Shown here piece by piece: positions 42,876 to 52,714 of a DNA stretch of 64,000 nucleotides (position 1 is its first letter; every line of letters begins with the position of its first letter). The DNA comes from an uncultured Pseudoteredinibacter sp. (GTDB taxonomy: Bacteria > Pseudomonadota > Gammaproteobacteria > Pseudomonadales > Cellvibrionaceae). The stretch covers positions 62,001 through 126,000 of the forward strand of contig NZ_CANMSS010000006.1 of assembly GCF_947500695.1 (NCBI RefSeq), written 5' to 3'. A model generated the notes under the pieces. That model ran no database searches and had not been told where the DNA came from. It was given only the letters and a program-made list of their open reading frames with translations. Both the position numbers and the translations under genes were made by a program.

Positions 42876-44330
42876 ATGCATCAACTGACCATTCGCGAGC
42901 TGGCTAAGGGCCTACGCGACAAATCATTCAGCAGTGTCGAGCTTACCCAGCATTATTTGGATCGCATCCAAACACTCGACTCAGCCTATAACAGCTATAT
43001 CACCGTCACCGCCGATCAAGCATTGGCCCAAGCCAAAGCCGCCGATGAGCGCATTGCTCAAGGTGATGATTCTGTCTTGTGCGGCGTGCCAATGGCCCAC
43101 AAAGATATATTTTGCACCGACGGCATTAAGACCTCTTGTGGCTCAAAAATGTTGGATAACTTTGTGCCGCCTTATAACGCCACCGTGGTTGAAAACTTCA
43201 ATCGTTTGGGCGCAGTAAGCCTGGGTAAAACCAATATGGATGAGTTCGCCATGGGCTCAACCAATGAATCCAGCTTTTATGGTGCGGTTAAAAACCCATG
43301 GGATACCAGCCGTGTACCGGGTGGATCTTCTGGTGGCTCGGCAGCAGCCGTCGCCGCTTTACTAACACCAGCAGCGACTGCAACAGATACCGGCGGCTCA
43401 ATTCGCCAGCCCGCATCTTTATGCGGTGTAACCGGCCTTAAGCCAACTTACGGTCGCGTATCACGCTGGGGCATGATCGCCTTTGCTTCAAGTCTTGATC
43501 AAGGCGGCCCAATTGCACGCAATGCTGAAGACTGCGCCATCATGATGCAGGCCATGGCCAGCTTCGATAGCAAAGATTCCACTAGCATGGATCACCCTAT
43601 CGAAGACTACAGCGCACTATTAGATAAACCACTCGCTGGCTTGCGCATTGGTGTACCAAAAGAATATTTCGGCGAAGGCTTAAACCCACAAGTGGCTGAG
43701 AAAATTCAGGCCGCTATTAAACAGTTTGAAGCTATGGGCGCCACCATTAAAGATATTACCCTGCCCCATAATTCATTGGCTGTACCGGCCTACTACGTGA
43801 TTGCACCGGCCGAATGTTCAGCCAACCTGTCACGTTTTGATGGCGTACGTTACGGCCATCGCTGTGAAAACCCAGCCGACTTAATGGATCTGTATAAGCG
43901 CTCACGCAGCGAAGGTTTTGGTGAAGAAGTTAAGCGCCGCATTTTAGTGGGCACCTACGCTCTATCGGCCGGCTACTACGATGCCTACTACAGCAAGGCG
44001 CAAAAAGTTCGTCGCTTAATCAAGCAAGACTTTATGAACGCCTTTGAAGAAGTGGATGTAATCATGGGCCCAACGGCAACCTCTACCGCCTATGAGTTGG
44101 GCAGCTTAAACAAAGACCCAGTGTCCATGTACCTAGAAGATATTTACACCACGGCAACCAACCTTGCAGGCTTGCCGGGCATTTCAATTCCATGTGGTTT
44201 TGTCGACGGTTTGCCCGTTGGCTTACAGGTAACCGCCAACTACTGGCGCGAAGGTCAGCTGCTGAACTTGGCCCACCAGTATCAGCAAGAAACTGACCAC
44301 CACCGCCAAACCGCCCCGAACGTGGCTTAA
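42876..44330 (+). CDS. gatA: Aspartyl/glutamyl-tRNA(Asn/Gln) amidotransferase subunit A
   Basis: A 484-residue amidase that frees ammonia from glutamine or asparagine for GatB. The Ser-cisSer-Lys triad is K76 (MAHKDIF), S151 ([12 protein letters not shown]) and S175 ([10 protein letters not shown]). The length and ends are as in the family. It lies 30 bp after gatC, in the gatCAB operon. Confidence 0.97.
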   Translation: MHQLTIRELAKGLRDKSFSSVELTQHYLDRIQTLDSAYNSYITVTADQALAQAKAADERIAQGDDSVLCGVPMAHKDIFCTDGIKTSCGSKMLDNFVPPYNATVVENFNRLGAVSLGKTNMDEFAMGSTNESSFYGAVKNPWDTSRVPGGSSGGSAAAVAALLTPAATATDTGGSIRQPASLCGVTGLKPTYGRVSRWGMIAFASSLDQGGPIARNAEDCAIMMQAMASFDSKDSTSMDHPIEDYSALLDKPLAGLRIGVPKEYFGEGLNPQVAEKIQAAIKQFEAMGATIKDITLPHNSLAVPAYYVIAPAECSANLSRFDGVRYGHRCENPADLMDLYKRSRSEGFGEEVKRRILVGTYALSAGYYDAYYSKAQKVRRLIKQDFMNAFEEVDVIMGPTATSTAYELGSLNKDPVSMYLEDIYTTATNLAGLPGISIPCGFVDGLPVGLQVTANYWREGQLLNLAHQYQQETDHHRQTAPNVA

Positions 44331-44342
44331 GGAGTTGACATA

Positions 44343-45797
44343 ATGCAATGGGAAACAGTTATTGGCCTAGAAGTGCATGTGCAGCTGGCCACTAAGACCA
44401 AAATCTTTTCTGGCGCCAGCACTGCCTTCGGTGCTGAGCCTAACACCCAAGCCTGCGCCATTGATTTGGCAATGCCAGGTACCTTACCAGTCGTTAACGA
44501 GCAGGCTTATCGCTACGCCATTATGTTTGGCCTGGCGATTGATGCCGAGATTGGCAAGCGTTCTTTCTTCGAGCGTAAAAACTATTTTTACCCTGATTTG
44601 CCCAAAGGCTATCAGACCACTCAGCTAGAGCAGCCTATCGTTGGCGCCGGCCAAGTGGAATTAAATTTAAGCGAAGGTCGCACTAAAACCGTTCGCATTC
44701 ACCACGCGCACTTAGAAGAAGATGCCGGTAAATCTTTGCATGAAGATTTCCATGGTATGAGTGGTATCGACCTGAACCGCGCTGGCACCCCCTTGATTGA
44801 AATTGTATCCGAACCGGATATGAGCAACGCCGAAGAAGCGGTGGCCTTTGCGAAGAAGCTGCACTCTATTGTTACCTCGCTGGGTATCTGTGACGGTGAA
44901 ATGTCACAAGGTTCAATGCGTTTTGACGTCAACGTTTCGGTACGCCCGAAAGGCCAAGAAGAACTTGGTACTCGCACCGAAACCAAAAACCTCAACTCTT
45001 TTAAGTTTATGGAAGAAGCCATTTTGCTAGAAGTTGAGCGTCAAATTGATGTGCTTGAAAACGGCGGCGAAATCGTTCAGGAAACTCGCCTTTACAACGG
45101 CGATACCAAAGTGGCTCGCTCCATGCGCAGCAAAGAGGAGGCCAACGATTACCGTTACTTCCCTTGCCCAGATTTGTTACCGGTTGAACTGGATGATACG
45201 TACATTGATGCCATTCGCAATGATATGCCAGAGCTACCAGAGGCACGCTGCGAGCGCTTTAAAGCCGAATACCAGCTATCCGACTACGATGCCGATATTT
45301 TAAGTGGCGATATGGCTATGGCAGCTTACTTTGAAGCGGCCACTAAAGCTTGCGGCGATGCAAAGCTGGTTGCCAACTGGGTAATGGGCGACTTGGCCAG
45401 CAAACTGAATACTGAAGAGCTGAGCATCAGCCAAAGTAAAGTAAATGCCGAGCAACTAGCTGGTGTGATCAGTCGCATTAAAGATGACACGATTTCCAGC
45501 AAAATTGCTAAAGATGTCTTCGAAGGGATCTGGAATGGCGAAGGCGATAGCGCTGATGCTGTCATTGAAGCCAGAGGCTTGAAGCAGGTTTCAGACACTG
45601 GCGCACTTGAGCAAATGGCCGACGAAGTGATTTCCAATAGCCAAAAGCAAGTCGATAACTATCGCAACGCTGATCCAGACAAGCGCCCTAAGATGCTGGG
45701 CTACTTTGTGGGGCAAATCATGAAAGCTTCCAAGGGCCAAGCCAACCCTAAAGCGATTAATGAGATCTTATTGAAGAAGTTGGACGAGCTACTTTAA
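44343..45797 (+). CDS. gatB: Aspartyl/glutamyl-tRNA(Asn/Gln) amidotransferase subunit B
   Basis: 484 residues. GatB activates the acyl group of misacylated Glu-tRNA(Gln) or Asp-tRNA(Asn) and amidates it. The family opening [21 protein letters not shown], the catalytic-cradle blocks [13 protein letters not shown] and HLEEDAGKS, and the C-terminal YqeY-like tail ([17 protein letters not shown]) are all present. GGAG lies 7 nt before ATG 44343, 12 bp after gatA. Confidence 0.97.
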   Translation: MQWETVIGLEVHVQLATKTKIFSGASTAFGAEPNTQACAIDLAMPGTLPVVNEQAYRYAIMFGLAIDAEIGKRSFFERKNYFYPDLPKGYQTTQLEQPIVGAGQVELNLSEGRTKTVRIHHAHLEEDAGKSLHEDFHGMSGIDLNRAGTPLIEIVSEPDMSNAEEAVAFAKKLHSIVTSLGICDGEMSQGSMRFDVNVSVRPKGQEELGTRTETKNLNSFKFMEEAILLEVERQIDVLENGGEIVQETRLYNGDTKVARSMRSKEEANDYRYFPCPDLLPVELDDTYIDAIRNDMPELPEARCERFKAEYQLSDYDADILSGDMAMAAYFEAATKACGDAKLVANWVMGDLASKLNTEELSISQSKVNAEQLAGVISRIKDDTISSKIAKDVFEGIWNGEGDSADAVIEARGLKQVSDTGALEQMADEVISNSQKQVDNYRNADPDKRPKMLGYFVGQIMKASKGQANPKAINEILLKKLDELL

Positions 45798-45809
45798 GAA
45801 CGTTCTAAC

Positions 45810-45831
45810 GCGAGGCCAAACAAGGCCTCGC
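45810..45831 (+). terminator. Hairpin after gatB
   Basis: GCGAGGCC-AAACAA-GGCCTCGC is a perfect 8-bp stem 12 bp beyond the gatB stop. No T-run follows, so it is a weak terminator or 3'-end stabiliser. Confidence 0.55.
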
Positions 45832-45872
45832 TAATAATGCCGTGTAGATAATTAAAACTGAGAGCAATAGCC

Positions 45873-46169
45873 ATGAGCTTAAAAAAAGACAAACAAAAAG
45901 TACTGGGCGAAGTCTTTGATGATGCCCGCATTCGTACCTTCCTAGACTTTGAGGCCCCTGCCGGGATCAATGCCGACTTTCATTTGCTAGAGAAAGCCTA
46001 TCGCGGCATGAAAGCTGAAAATTTCTCTACTTTTTTAGATATGTTTATTACCGATGGCCGCGATATCAACGCCGCCAATAACGATGGCGAGAGCTTGCTA
46101 CAACTGATTGCCGATCATAAACAAGCCGCGGAATACACTAGCAGCTTAAAGGCACACGGCGCACAATAA
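45873..46169 (+). CDS. PA4642-family conserved small protein
   Basis: 98 residues, soluble. The pattern LKKDKQKVLGEVFDDARIRTFLDFEAP, then DFHLLEKAYRGM and the end DINAANNDGESLLQLIADH fits the small PA4642-type proteins of Pseudomonas and relatives, whose function is unknown. The tail faintly resembles an ankyrin turn. It lies between gatB and cysZ in the same direction. Confidence 0.72.
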   Translation: MSLKKDKQKVLGEVFDDARIRTFLDFEAPAGINADFHLLEKAYRGMKAENFSTFLDMFITDGRDINAANNDGESLLQLIADHKQAAEYTSSLKAHGAQ

Positions 46170-46231
46170 ATACCTCTGTTTGCCGGCTTTCCTCGTCTAA
46201 GTTGAATTAGTGAATTAAGGATTTGAGCCCT

Positions 46232-47026
46232 ATGAACTCACCCGTAGCTGCTACAGCCGGTATTAACAATGCACAAAGCGGCGCCAATTACCTATTAAAT
46301 GGCGCCCGCCTAATGCTGCACCCCAAACTCAGAATCTTTGTATTGATTCCCATATTGGTCAATATTGTCATCTTTATGCTGACCACCGCAGCACTGTTTG
46401 CACAATTTACCGCCGCCACTCAATGGCTGACTGACTTTTTGCCCGATTGGCTAAGCTTTTTGGCCAATATTTTAGTGGGTATTGCCGTAGTGATGGTGTT
46501 ATTGATTTACGGCTACAGCTTTAGCCTACTCACCAATATTATCGCCGCGCCGTTTTACGGAGTACTAGCAGAGAAAGTAGAAGAGTTGGTGACTGGCGAA
46601 TCCATTGAAGGTGAGCCACTTTCACAAATGATTCCCCGTACCATTTGGCGGGAAATGGGCAAACTCTGGTACTTCATCACCCGCGGCCTTGCGGTTATGT
46701 TATGCCTGCTGGCTTTATCCTTTATTCCACTGCTTAATTTACTGGTGCCAATACTGAGCTTCGCCTGGGCCATCTGGACAATTTCAGTACAGTATGTGGA
46801 TTACCCTGCTGATAACCACAAAGTAAGTTTTAAGGATTTACGCGCGAGGCTTTGGAAAAATAAATACAGCACTTATGGCTTGGGTGGCCTAGGAACACTA
46901 GGCGCGATGATCCCACTGCTGAATATTATCGTACTGCCTGCGGCCGTATGCGGTGGCACTTTATACTGGCTAAAAGAGTTACGCGAAAACCCAATGACTG
47001 AGCTACCAGATTTAAGCAAGCTGTAA
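46232..47026 (+). CDS. cysZ: CysZ sulfate permease family membrane protein
   Basis: About 264 residues with four hydrophobic blocks (about 28-55, 70-100, 145-180, 208-245) of the EI24/CysZ type. Family blocks are GARLMLHPKLRIFVLIPILVN, IAAPFYGVLAEKVEE, the IWTISVQYVDYPADNH region and FKDLRARLWKNKYSTYGLGGLG. CysZ mediates proton-coupled sulfate uptake for cysteine synthesis. I use ATG 46232; the frame from TTG 46223 adds only three residues. No sulfur genes are adjacent. Confidence 0.88.
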   Translation: MNSPVAATAGINNAQSGANYLLNGARLMLHPKLRIFVLIPILVNIVIFMLTTAALFAQFTAATQWLTDFLPDWLSFLANILVGIAVVMVLLIYGYSFSLLTNIIAAPFYGVLAEKVEELVTGESIEGEPLSQMIPRTIWREMGKLWYFITRGLAVMLCLLALSFIPLLNLLVPILSFAWAIWTISVQYVDYPADNHKVSFKDLRARLWKNKYSTYGLGGLGTLGAMIPLLNIIVLPAAVCGGTLYWLKELRENPMTELPDLSKL

Positions 47027-47045
47027 AAATAGCTCTAAATAGATC

Positions 47046-47081
47046 TTAGTTATGCAGTAAGTTCGCTCACTGCATAACTAA
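47046..47081. terminator. Long perfect hairpin after cysZ
   Basis: TTAGTTATGCAGT (47046-47058) pairs exactly with ACTGCATAACTAA (47069-47081). It is A-rich, not T-rich, on the 3' side of the plus strand, so it does not look like a normal intrinsic terminator; it may stabilise the 3' end. Confidence 0.45.
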
Positions 47082-47158
47082 AAAATATTTAAATCTAATA
47101 GCTTGCCACATCCCAGCTTTGACTATACTGAGCTTAATCCCCCTACTTTTAAGCTCTT

Positions 47159-48052
47159 ATGTTAAAGTGCATCCCCCTTATACTTGCAGCCCTATCCAGC
47201 TACGTTTTTGCACAGAGCAATAACGTAAAGCCTGAAATTATATGGCTACAATTTGACTTCCCCCCTTATGAGATAGCCTCTGGCGAGAATAAAAATCAAG
47301 GCCAAATCGATCGCATACGCAGCTTATTTATTGAAAGACTACCGCAATACAAACACCAAAAGCCAACACTGGTTAATCAAGCAAGAATGGATAGATTGAT
47401 GCATCAGAAAAACAGCTGCCATATGTCGATGTTAAAACCCGAAAATCCAAAGCCCCACCTCATCTACTCCAAGCCCCATATGACAGGAACGCCACACCAC
47501 ATTGTGGCCAGCGAAAAAGCTAAAGACCACTTTTACCGCAATGGCAAAGTCATTCCCTTACGTGAATTACTTGAAGCGGGTGAGCTGTCACTCAGCGTAC
47601 CATCTCGTTCTATGGGTAGCCCGCTCAATGATATTTTTAAAGAGTACCAGCAAAATATTTCTATCCGCGAAAGCTCCAATGTCGGCATCGATTTCTTTAC
47701 CCTTATCGATAAGGGGCGCATTGACTACACGATTGAATACCCAACCGCCATTAACAGCTGGAATCAAATACACCCCGATAACAAGCTGATCGCTATCCCT
47801 ATCCAGGAGCTCAAATCATACTACCCCATCGGCCATGCCGCTTGTAGCAACTCTGCCTTAGGCAATAAAGTGGTTAATGATATCAACAGCAGCTTTGAAA
47901 CTTTGCTACAAAACGAAGACTATATAGAGAATTACTTACTGTATTTGTACCCGGAAAACCTACACCCCCAGCTGCGCCAACAATATCAAGACAGCATCTT
48001 CAATCACTATCATTTCTCCGAACCCGCGACTACGCACTCTCTTGCAAAGTAG
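47159..48052 (+). CDS. Periplasmic substrate-binding-like protein (TIGR02285-type)
   Basis: A 297-residue exported protein (signal MLKCIPLILAALSSYVFAQS). The mature part has the two-lobed amino-acid-binding-protein look: IIWLQFDFPPYEI at the first strand, GQIDRIRSLFIERLPQY, and late YPIGHAACSNS. It fits the TIGR02285 group of orphan periplasmic binding-like proteins. There is no ABC transporter next to it, so a sensing or scavenging role is possible. Its last 23 bp overlap the convergent DUF2145 gene. Confidence 0.75.
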   Translation: MLKCIPLILAALSSYVFAQSNNVKPEIIWLQFDFPPYEIASGENKNQGQIDRIRSLFIERLPQYKHQKPTLVNQARMDRLMHQKNSCHMSMLKPENPKPHLIYSKPHMTGTPHHIVASEKAKDHFYRNGKVIPLRELLEAGELSLSVPSRSMGSPLNDIFKEYQQNISIRESSNVGIDFFTLIDKGRIDYTIEYPTAINSWNQIHPDNKLIAIPIQELKSYYPIGHAACSNSALGNKVVNDINSSFETLLQNEDYIENYLLYLYPENLHPQLRQQYQDSIFNHYHFSEPATTHSLAK

Positions 48053-48818
48053 TTGAGTGCTGGACCAAATCATAGCGCTGCAAATAGCGCTCGATACTAC
48101 CAAATGTCGCCATTCTAGGGCGCCCGTTATGATCCTTCGTTACAATCTCCTTACGAAATAAGGCACCTAGAGATATCTTTAATCGACTCATGCGCAACTT
48201 TTGGGGTTCAAAATAAGCACTAGTATTAGCCTTTAACTGATCGATATCCGTCGTTTGATAAATGGCGGCGTTAAGCAAATCCAAGGTGTACTCTGTACAG
48301 TTTTGGTATTGCTGAGTAAGCGGATTAGAAATCAGGGAGTATTTGGGGTTGTGCAAGCTTTTACTTGCACCGCTGTCGATTAAATCAATAAGACGAGACT
48401 GAATTTCTTCACTAGGAATCACTATGCCTGCTTTCAATTCCTGCGCTCCCCAAAAGAAATCCATCGGATAATCTGTCAGCAAATAGCTACGTTCTGGCTG
48501 CGTAGGCAGTTGATACAAATTATGAATCGCGTAACCCTTTACCTCCTCACCATTGCTTAGCTTGATGTTTGAGTAGATCGCCACTGCGGTATGGGTGTAG
48601 CGCACGCCTTTAGGCAATTCATCTTCTGGGCGCCCAAGCCTGGCAATAATGAAAGCTCTTGCACCACGAGCCGCAGCATATTTTTCAACCCGCTTAGCAA
48701 ATTGAGCAATTCTCTTTGGCTCATATTTAGCCACTACATCCGCTCGACTCCCAGCCACAGCATAGGAAGAACAAAGCATGATAAATAGCAACGAGAAAAA
48801 CATACGATAAGGCACCAT
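48030..48818 (-). CDS. DUF2145-family exported protein
   Basis: A 262-residue protein with a signal peptide (about 22 residues, ending YAVAG). The DUF2145 pattern is visible: RGARAFIIARLGRPEDELPKGVRYTHTAVAIYS, IHNLYQLP, then NCTEYTLDLLNAAIYQT. The Cys/His arrangement (HTAVAIY and QYQNCTEY) is reminiscent of papain-like NlpC/DUF peptidases, but the function is untested. It overlaps the convergent gene by 23 bp. The small lipoprotein gene 35 bp upstream is probably in the same operon. Confidence 0.75.
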   Translation of the reverse strand: MVPYRMFFSLLFIMLCSSYAVAGSRADVVAKYEPKRIAQFAKRVEKYAAARGARAFIIARLGRPEDELPKGVRYTHTAVAIYSNIKLSNGEEVKGYAIHNLYQLPTQPERSYLLTDYPMDFFWGAQELKAGIVIPSEEIQSRLIDLIDSGASKSLHNPKYSLISNPLTQQYQNCTEYTLDLLNAAIYQTTDIDQLKANTSAYFEPQKLRMSRLKISLGALFRKEIVTKDHNGRPRMATFGSIERYLQRYDLVQHSTTLQESA

Positions 48819-48853
48819 AGCTCAACTCCTTCCTTTGCTAACATCAATTTTAG

Positions 48854-49213
48854 CTATTGACTGGATCGCTGAATGGCTTGATTGGGAGTAGGCCCAACGG
48901 TGACGGTAGTCTCGCTCACTTCGAGTGCAGCTTTGCCTTTGGCCTTTTTAGACTTAACTCCATGGGATTTATAAGAAATAGATTTTGCCGATTCTGTCAA
49001 GACGCTGCCAGCAGCCACGCTAGCACTCCCAACAATTGCCACTGGCGCTGCAACGGCTGTAGAGGCTACTTTTACACCAGAATGCAAGCTATGTCCCACC
49101 GCCATCACGCTGTGCTTACTGGCCTGCCCGCTATGATTCACAGACTCACTTGCACACGCCGCAATAGGTGAAGTCAATAAAGCAAGCATTAAAAGAGTAT
49201 TGATCCGTTTCAT
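48854..49213 (-). CDS. Small lipoprotein, Ala/Ser/Val rich
   Basis: 119 residues with a lipoprotein signal (MKRINTLLMLALLTSPIAAC, lipobox IAAC with Cys 20). The middle is a long small-residue stretch (VKVASTAVAAPVAIVGSASVAAGSVLTES) that could insert in or lie against a membrane; the end is Lys rich then polar. It directly precedes the DUF2145 gene, a pairing that suggests a shared envelope function. No family assigned. Confidence 0.65.
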   Translation of the reverse strand: MKRINTLLMLALLTSPIAACASESVNHSGQASKHSVMAVGHSLHSGVKVASTAVAAPVAIVGSASVAAGSVLTESAKSISYKSHGVKSKKAKGKAALEVSETTVTVGPTPNQAIQRSSQ

Positions 49214-49342
49214 ATGTACCTCGTCTTTGCAATAGATTACGAGGTGGAAACTAGCGATAGAAGTAAACCTTGTAAATTCGAAATACGACTGTATTAACTT
49301 ACGACACGGGCGGTAGTAATAAGCGATACTTTCCCTAGAAGA

Positions 49343-49768
49343 TTATCTCTTATTATAAATATCGTTCTGATAGCGCTCCATAAAGGTCTCCGGTTTGACC
49401 AAAGACGTAAAACCGAATTTTTCATAAAGGCCATGGGCATTTGATGTCGCCAGGGTAAATCGACGAAGCTGCTTTAAAGATGGATGCTCGAAGACTTGCT
49501 CTAGCAATGCCGCCGCTATACCTTGTCGTCGATAATCTGGCCAGACAATCACATCGACCAAGTTCGCAAAGGTCGCCATATCGCTAATAACTCGGCAAAA
49601 GGCAATCTGCTCGCCGTTTTTAAAAGCGGCAAAGCACAAAGAGTGATCAATAGAAGTTTGAACGGTTTCTAGGGAAATCCCTTTAGCCCAAGTACTTTGC
49701 TCACATAAAAAGCTATGGATCTTGCTCACGTCTAAACGTGATTTATCTTGGCTAAACTCAATATCCAT
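49343..49768 (-). CDS. GNAT family N-acetyltransferase
   Basis: 141 residues. Motif A is YRRQGIAAALLEQVFEH after VDVIVWPD, then FTLATSNAHGLYEKFGFTSL and PETFMERY at the end, which is typical of YitI/AttT-like small GNATs. Acceptor unknown. It lies 48 bp upstream of the flavoprotein dehydrogenase's stop side, not overlapping, and is read in the same direction. Confidence 0.83.
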   Translation of the reverse strand: MDIEFSQDKSRLDVSKIHSFLCEQSTWAKGISLETVQTSIDHSLCFAAFKNGEQIAFCRVISDMATFANLVDVIVWPDYRRQGIAAALLEQVFEHPSLKQLRRFTLATSNAHGLYEKFGFTSLVKPETFMERYQNDIYNKR

Positions 49769-49816
49769 AAAAGGGAGGCTTAGAGCACCAGCATGCTACC
49801 AATGCTCTATTTTTGA

Positions 49817-51253
49817 TTAGGAATTAAATATCTTTCCAGGGTTCATGATGTTATCAGGGTCAAACACGGCTTTAATGCCTTGCATCAGGGCAACATCGGC
49901 ATCACTACGCGTGTATTGAATATAATCTCGTTTCACCAAGCCAACACCATGCTCTGCCGAAATAGAACCTTGATAGTTCTCAACAATTTCAAAGACCTGC
50001 TTATTTACTGCTTGGCACTTTTCAAAGAACTCTTCTTTCGCCATATCTTCAGGCTTGAGAATATTAAGGTGCAAATTGCCGTCTCCAATATGGCCCCACC
50101 ATACCAAGGTAAAATCTGGATAAGCTTGGCTGACAACCGCATCAATATCCTCTAAGAAGCCCGGTACCTGTGAGGTGGTAACCGAAATATCATTTTTATA
50201 AGGGGTAAAAGGCGCACAGCATTCGCCAAGGTTTTCACGCAATGCCCATAGATTCTCCGCTTGGGATTCACTCTGGGAAATAACACCATCGAGTACCCAG
50301 CCTTGTTCCATGCAGTATTCAAATACTTCCATGGCCGTTTCGGCATCCTGTTCAGATTGATTTTCGTATTCAATCAGTACATAAAATGGAGTTTCAGATT
50401 CAAATGGGCGCTGCAAACCGTGGGCTGTGGTTAGCTTACAGCCAGACTCGGAAAAGAACTCAAAAGCAGTTAAAGGCATGCGATTTTGAAAAGCGCGCAA
50501 GATCTCCATAATAGCGGACATTTCCGACACACCCAGCACTAAGACCGAAAGATCTTTCGGTGGCTGAGTTAAACGCATAGTGGCTTCTACGATAAGGCCA
50601 AGAGTACCTTCAGAGCCAGCAAACAAATGACGTAGGTCATAACCAGTATTGTTCTTAAGCAGGTTTTTGTTCAGATCAATCAGCTCACCCGTACCCGTCA
50701 CCACCTTCATACCGGCAACCCAGTCTCGGGTCATGCCGTACTTGATCACCTTGATACCGCCCGCATTAGTGGCAATATTACCGGCAATTTGACTGGAGCC
50801 TGCAGAAGCAAAATCCACTGGGTAATACAAACCCTGCTCTTCGGCAAAATCCTGCAACTGCTGGGTAATGACACCCGGCTGACAAACCACGGTACGGTCA
50901 ACAGCGTTAAAATCTGACATTTGATTCATATAATCAAATGACACAACGATTTCGCCCTGACTCGCAACGGCACCGCCACTTAGTCCGGTACGACCACCAG
51001 AAGGCACCAAGGCGATTTTCTCATCACACGCAAAACGAACCAGTTGCTGAACCTGCTCAACAGACTTAGGAAACACAATCGCTAAAGGGTTAACCTTGTA
51101 GAGCTTTGTCCAGTCGCAGCCATGCCCTTGTAAGGACTCTTCATCGATACGAACCTTATCGGCATCGATAAATGCTCGTAGTTGTTCGGCCACCTGCTGA
51201 CGGCGCTGATCGCTAGGCGCGGTTATAAATTCGGAATTTGGCGTGCTGGGCAT
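49817..51253 (-). CDS. FAD-linked D-2-hydroxyacid dehydrogenase, D-2-hydroxyglutarate dehydrogenase type
   Basis: A protein of about 478 residues from the VAO/GlcD flavoprotein family. The FAD-binding half has PSGGRTGLSGGAV, GSSQIAGNIATNAGGIKVIKYG and NNTGYDLRHLFAGSEGTLG. The substrate half has WWGHIGDGNLHLNI (metal/acid site) and SAEHGVGLVKRDY. It would oxidise D-2-hydroxyglutarate or a similar D-2-hydroxyacid such as D-lactate and pass electrons to ETF or quinone. I prefer ATG 51253; the GTG at 51292 lacks support. In many bacteria it recycles the 2-hydroxyglutarate made by SerA. Confidence 0.88.
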   Translation of the reverse strand: MPSTPNSEFITAPSDQRRQQVAEQLRAFIDADKVRIDEESLQGHGCDWTKLYKVNPLAIVFPKSVEQVQQLVRFACDEKIALVPSGGRTGLSGGAVASQGEIVVSFDYMNQMSDFNAVDRTVVCQPGVITQQLQDFAEEQGLYYPVDFASAGSSQIAGNIATNAGGIKVIKYGMTRDWVAGMKVVTGTGELIDLNKNLLKNNTGYDLRHLFAGSEGTLGLIVEATMRLTQPPKDLSVLVLGVSEMSAIMEILRAFQNRMPLTAFEFFSESGCKLTTAHGLQRPFESETPFYVLIEYENQSEQDAETAMEVFEYCMEQGWVLDGVISQSESQAENLWALRENLGECCAPFTPYKNDISVTTSQVPGFLEDIDAVVSQAYPDFTLVWWGHIGDGNLHLNILKPEDMAKEEFFEKCQAVNKQVFEIVENYQGSISAEHGVGLVKRDYIQYTRSDADVALMQGIKAVFDPDNIMNPGKIFNS

Positions 51254-51292
51254 AAAGAACTCACTGCTACTCGCTACTATGGTATTTGGCAC

Positions 51293-51784
51293 TGCCCTAT
51301 TTTTGCTTGTAGGTTGCCGGGCAGTTGCTTGCTATTTGGCTTGGGTCTTGCTGCCCAAGGGGGCGATATTTTCCCTTTACCGGCGGCACATGGCAAGCTT
51401 TCTTCTGTCCTCCAAATGCACACATAACCCAATGTTATTGGCGCAATAATAATTGCTCGTCACTTCTTTCAACATAACTCTTACCTATAAGTGTAAGTTG
51501 GTGCTATGGTGCGAAGCAGACTCAACGATAGAGTGACCTTAAAAAGTTTAGGCAAACGGTAAAAAAATCAACCACTTAAGCTGCCTAACAATAACTACTG
51601 TGTTCGCCTATTCGACCACAACTAGTAAATGGATTTTTGGAGCTTAAGGCCAAGAGTCCCAGGGTGTAATCATCTATAGCGCAGGCCTCGAGATTTGAGC
51701 CTGGGTACCCTAGGGCGCTTATGGTCATAAACGGCCGTCATAAGTGGCTGGCTCCTCAGCTCGCATAAGACATGGATACTTAGG
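51293..51784. other. 490-bp gap, little recognised
   Basis: A short inverted repeat CTTAC-N8-GTAAG lies at 51480-51497, with TTACCT and TATGGT nearby, which could be a MerR-type or ordinary promoter element, but no gene follows close by. Nothing else stands out. Confidence 0.35.
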
Positions 51785-52564
51785 GTGAAAATACTGTTTT
51801 TAATGGTCTTGCTGGGCTGTGTTAAGCCAACAGAGACCCAGCATGATCGACCAATACACACTGCCAACCGGTGGCCACCCTCTATTCTGAGTCAACAATG
51901 CTTGGCATCAAATGGTACAGCCGTTATTGCACAAGGAGAGAAAGCCGCCTCAAATATACAAATTCACACCTCATTTGGCATGTTATTACTTTCAGCAATA
52001 GTGCTTGCCATCGCTTTGATTCGTGAGCGTCGACATAAACACCGCTTACAAGAGCTGGCCCATATCGATCATTTAACCTCACTCTATAATCGGCGCTATC
52101 TCTATCGCCTCGGTAAACGTTTGCTCAATAGAAGTAATAACGGGGCCGGTAGTTTTGCCGCCATTATGCTGGATGTAGATCATTTCAAGCGGATAAACGA
52201 TGTTTATGGCCACAGCACGGGCGATCAGGTGCTGGTACAGATCGCCAAGGTCTGCAGTGAAGAATGTCGTCCGAGTGATATTGTCGGGCGCTTTGGTGGC
52301 GAAGAGTTTCTTCTGTTACTACCCAATACCCTATTGAGCGAAGCCGTTACTGTTGCAGAGCGGATTCGCGTTAAGATTAGCGATATCAAGATCGACAGCA
52401 ATAAATATAGCGCACAAAACCAGGAAATCTCCGCCAGTTTAGGGCTGTGCTGCAGCGATCAAGAGGCCAACCTAGACTTTGACCAGCTTATTAAGCTCGC
52501 CGACGAAGCCATGTATCTGGCCAAAGCCGCAGGCCGAAACTGTGTACAGTCGAAGCGTCCTTAA
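51785..52564 (+). CDS. Membrane-anchored diguanylate cyclase (GGDEF)
   Basis: 259 residues starting at GTG 51785. The N-terminus (MKILFLMVLLGC) looks like a short lipoprotein signal with lipobox LLGC, and a TM follows at about 62-80. The GGDEF domain (about 90-255) has the active loop GGEEF and an inhibitory I-site RPSD five residues before it, so it should make cyclic di-GMP with product feedback. No EAL domain. The small periplasmic part (about 50 residues) may be the sensor. Whether the first segment is lipidated is uncertain. Confidence 0.85.
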   Translation: MKILFLMVLLGCVKPTETQHDRPIHTANRWPPSILSQQCLASNGTAVIAQGEKAASNIQIHTSFGMLLLSAIVLAIALIRERRHKHRLQELAHIDHLTSLYNRRYLYRLGKRLLNRSNNGAGSFAAIMLDVDHFKRINDVYGHSTGDQVLVQIAKVCSEECRPSDIVGRFGGEEFLLLLPNTLLSEAVTVAERIRVKISDIKIDSNKYSAQNQEISASLGLCCSDQEANLDFDQLIKLADEAMYLAKAAGRNCVQSKRP

Positions 52565-52714
52565 GCTAGCTGTTAAAAACATGCGATATTTCCTTGAATA
52601 CCTAGAAAAAACCAGTACAGTTTGTCGTCTAAAGTAAAGTCGTTATTTAATGATGACCACCCATAAATTACAGCGTTTCGACCGATACGATAAACCGCTG
52701 TATTGAATAATAAA

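Noticed and set aside
47046..47081. Regulatory RNA after cysZ
   Set aside because: Only a single long hairpin is visible; no promoter or second structural element supports an RNA gene.
51480..51497. MerR-type operator in the gap before the diguanylate cyclase
   Set aside because: The dyad is short, the spacer is 18 bp rather than 19-20, and the next gene is almost 300 bp away.
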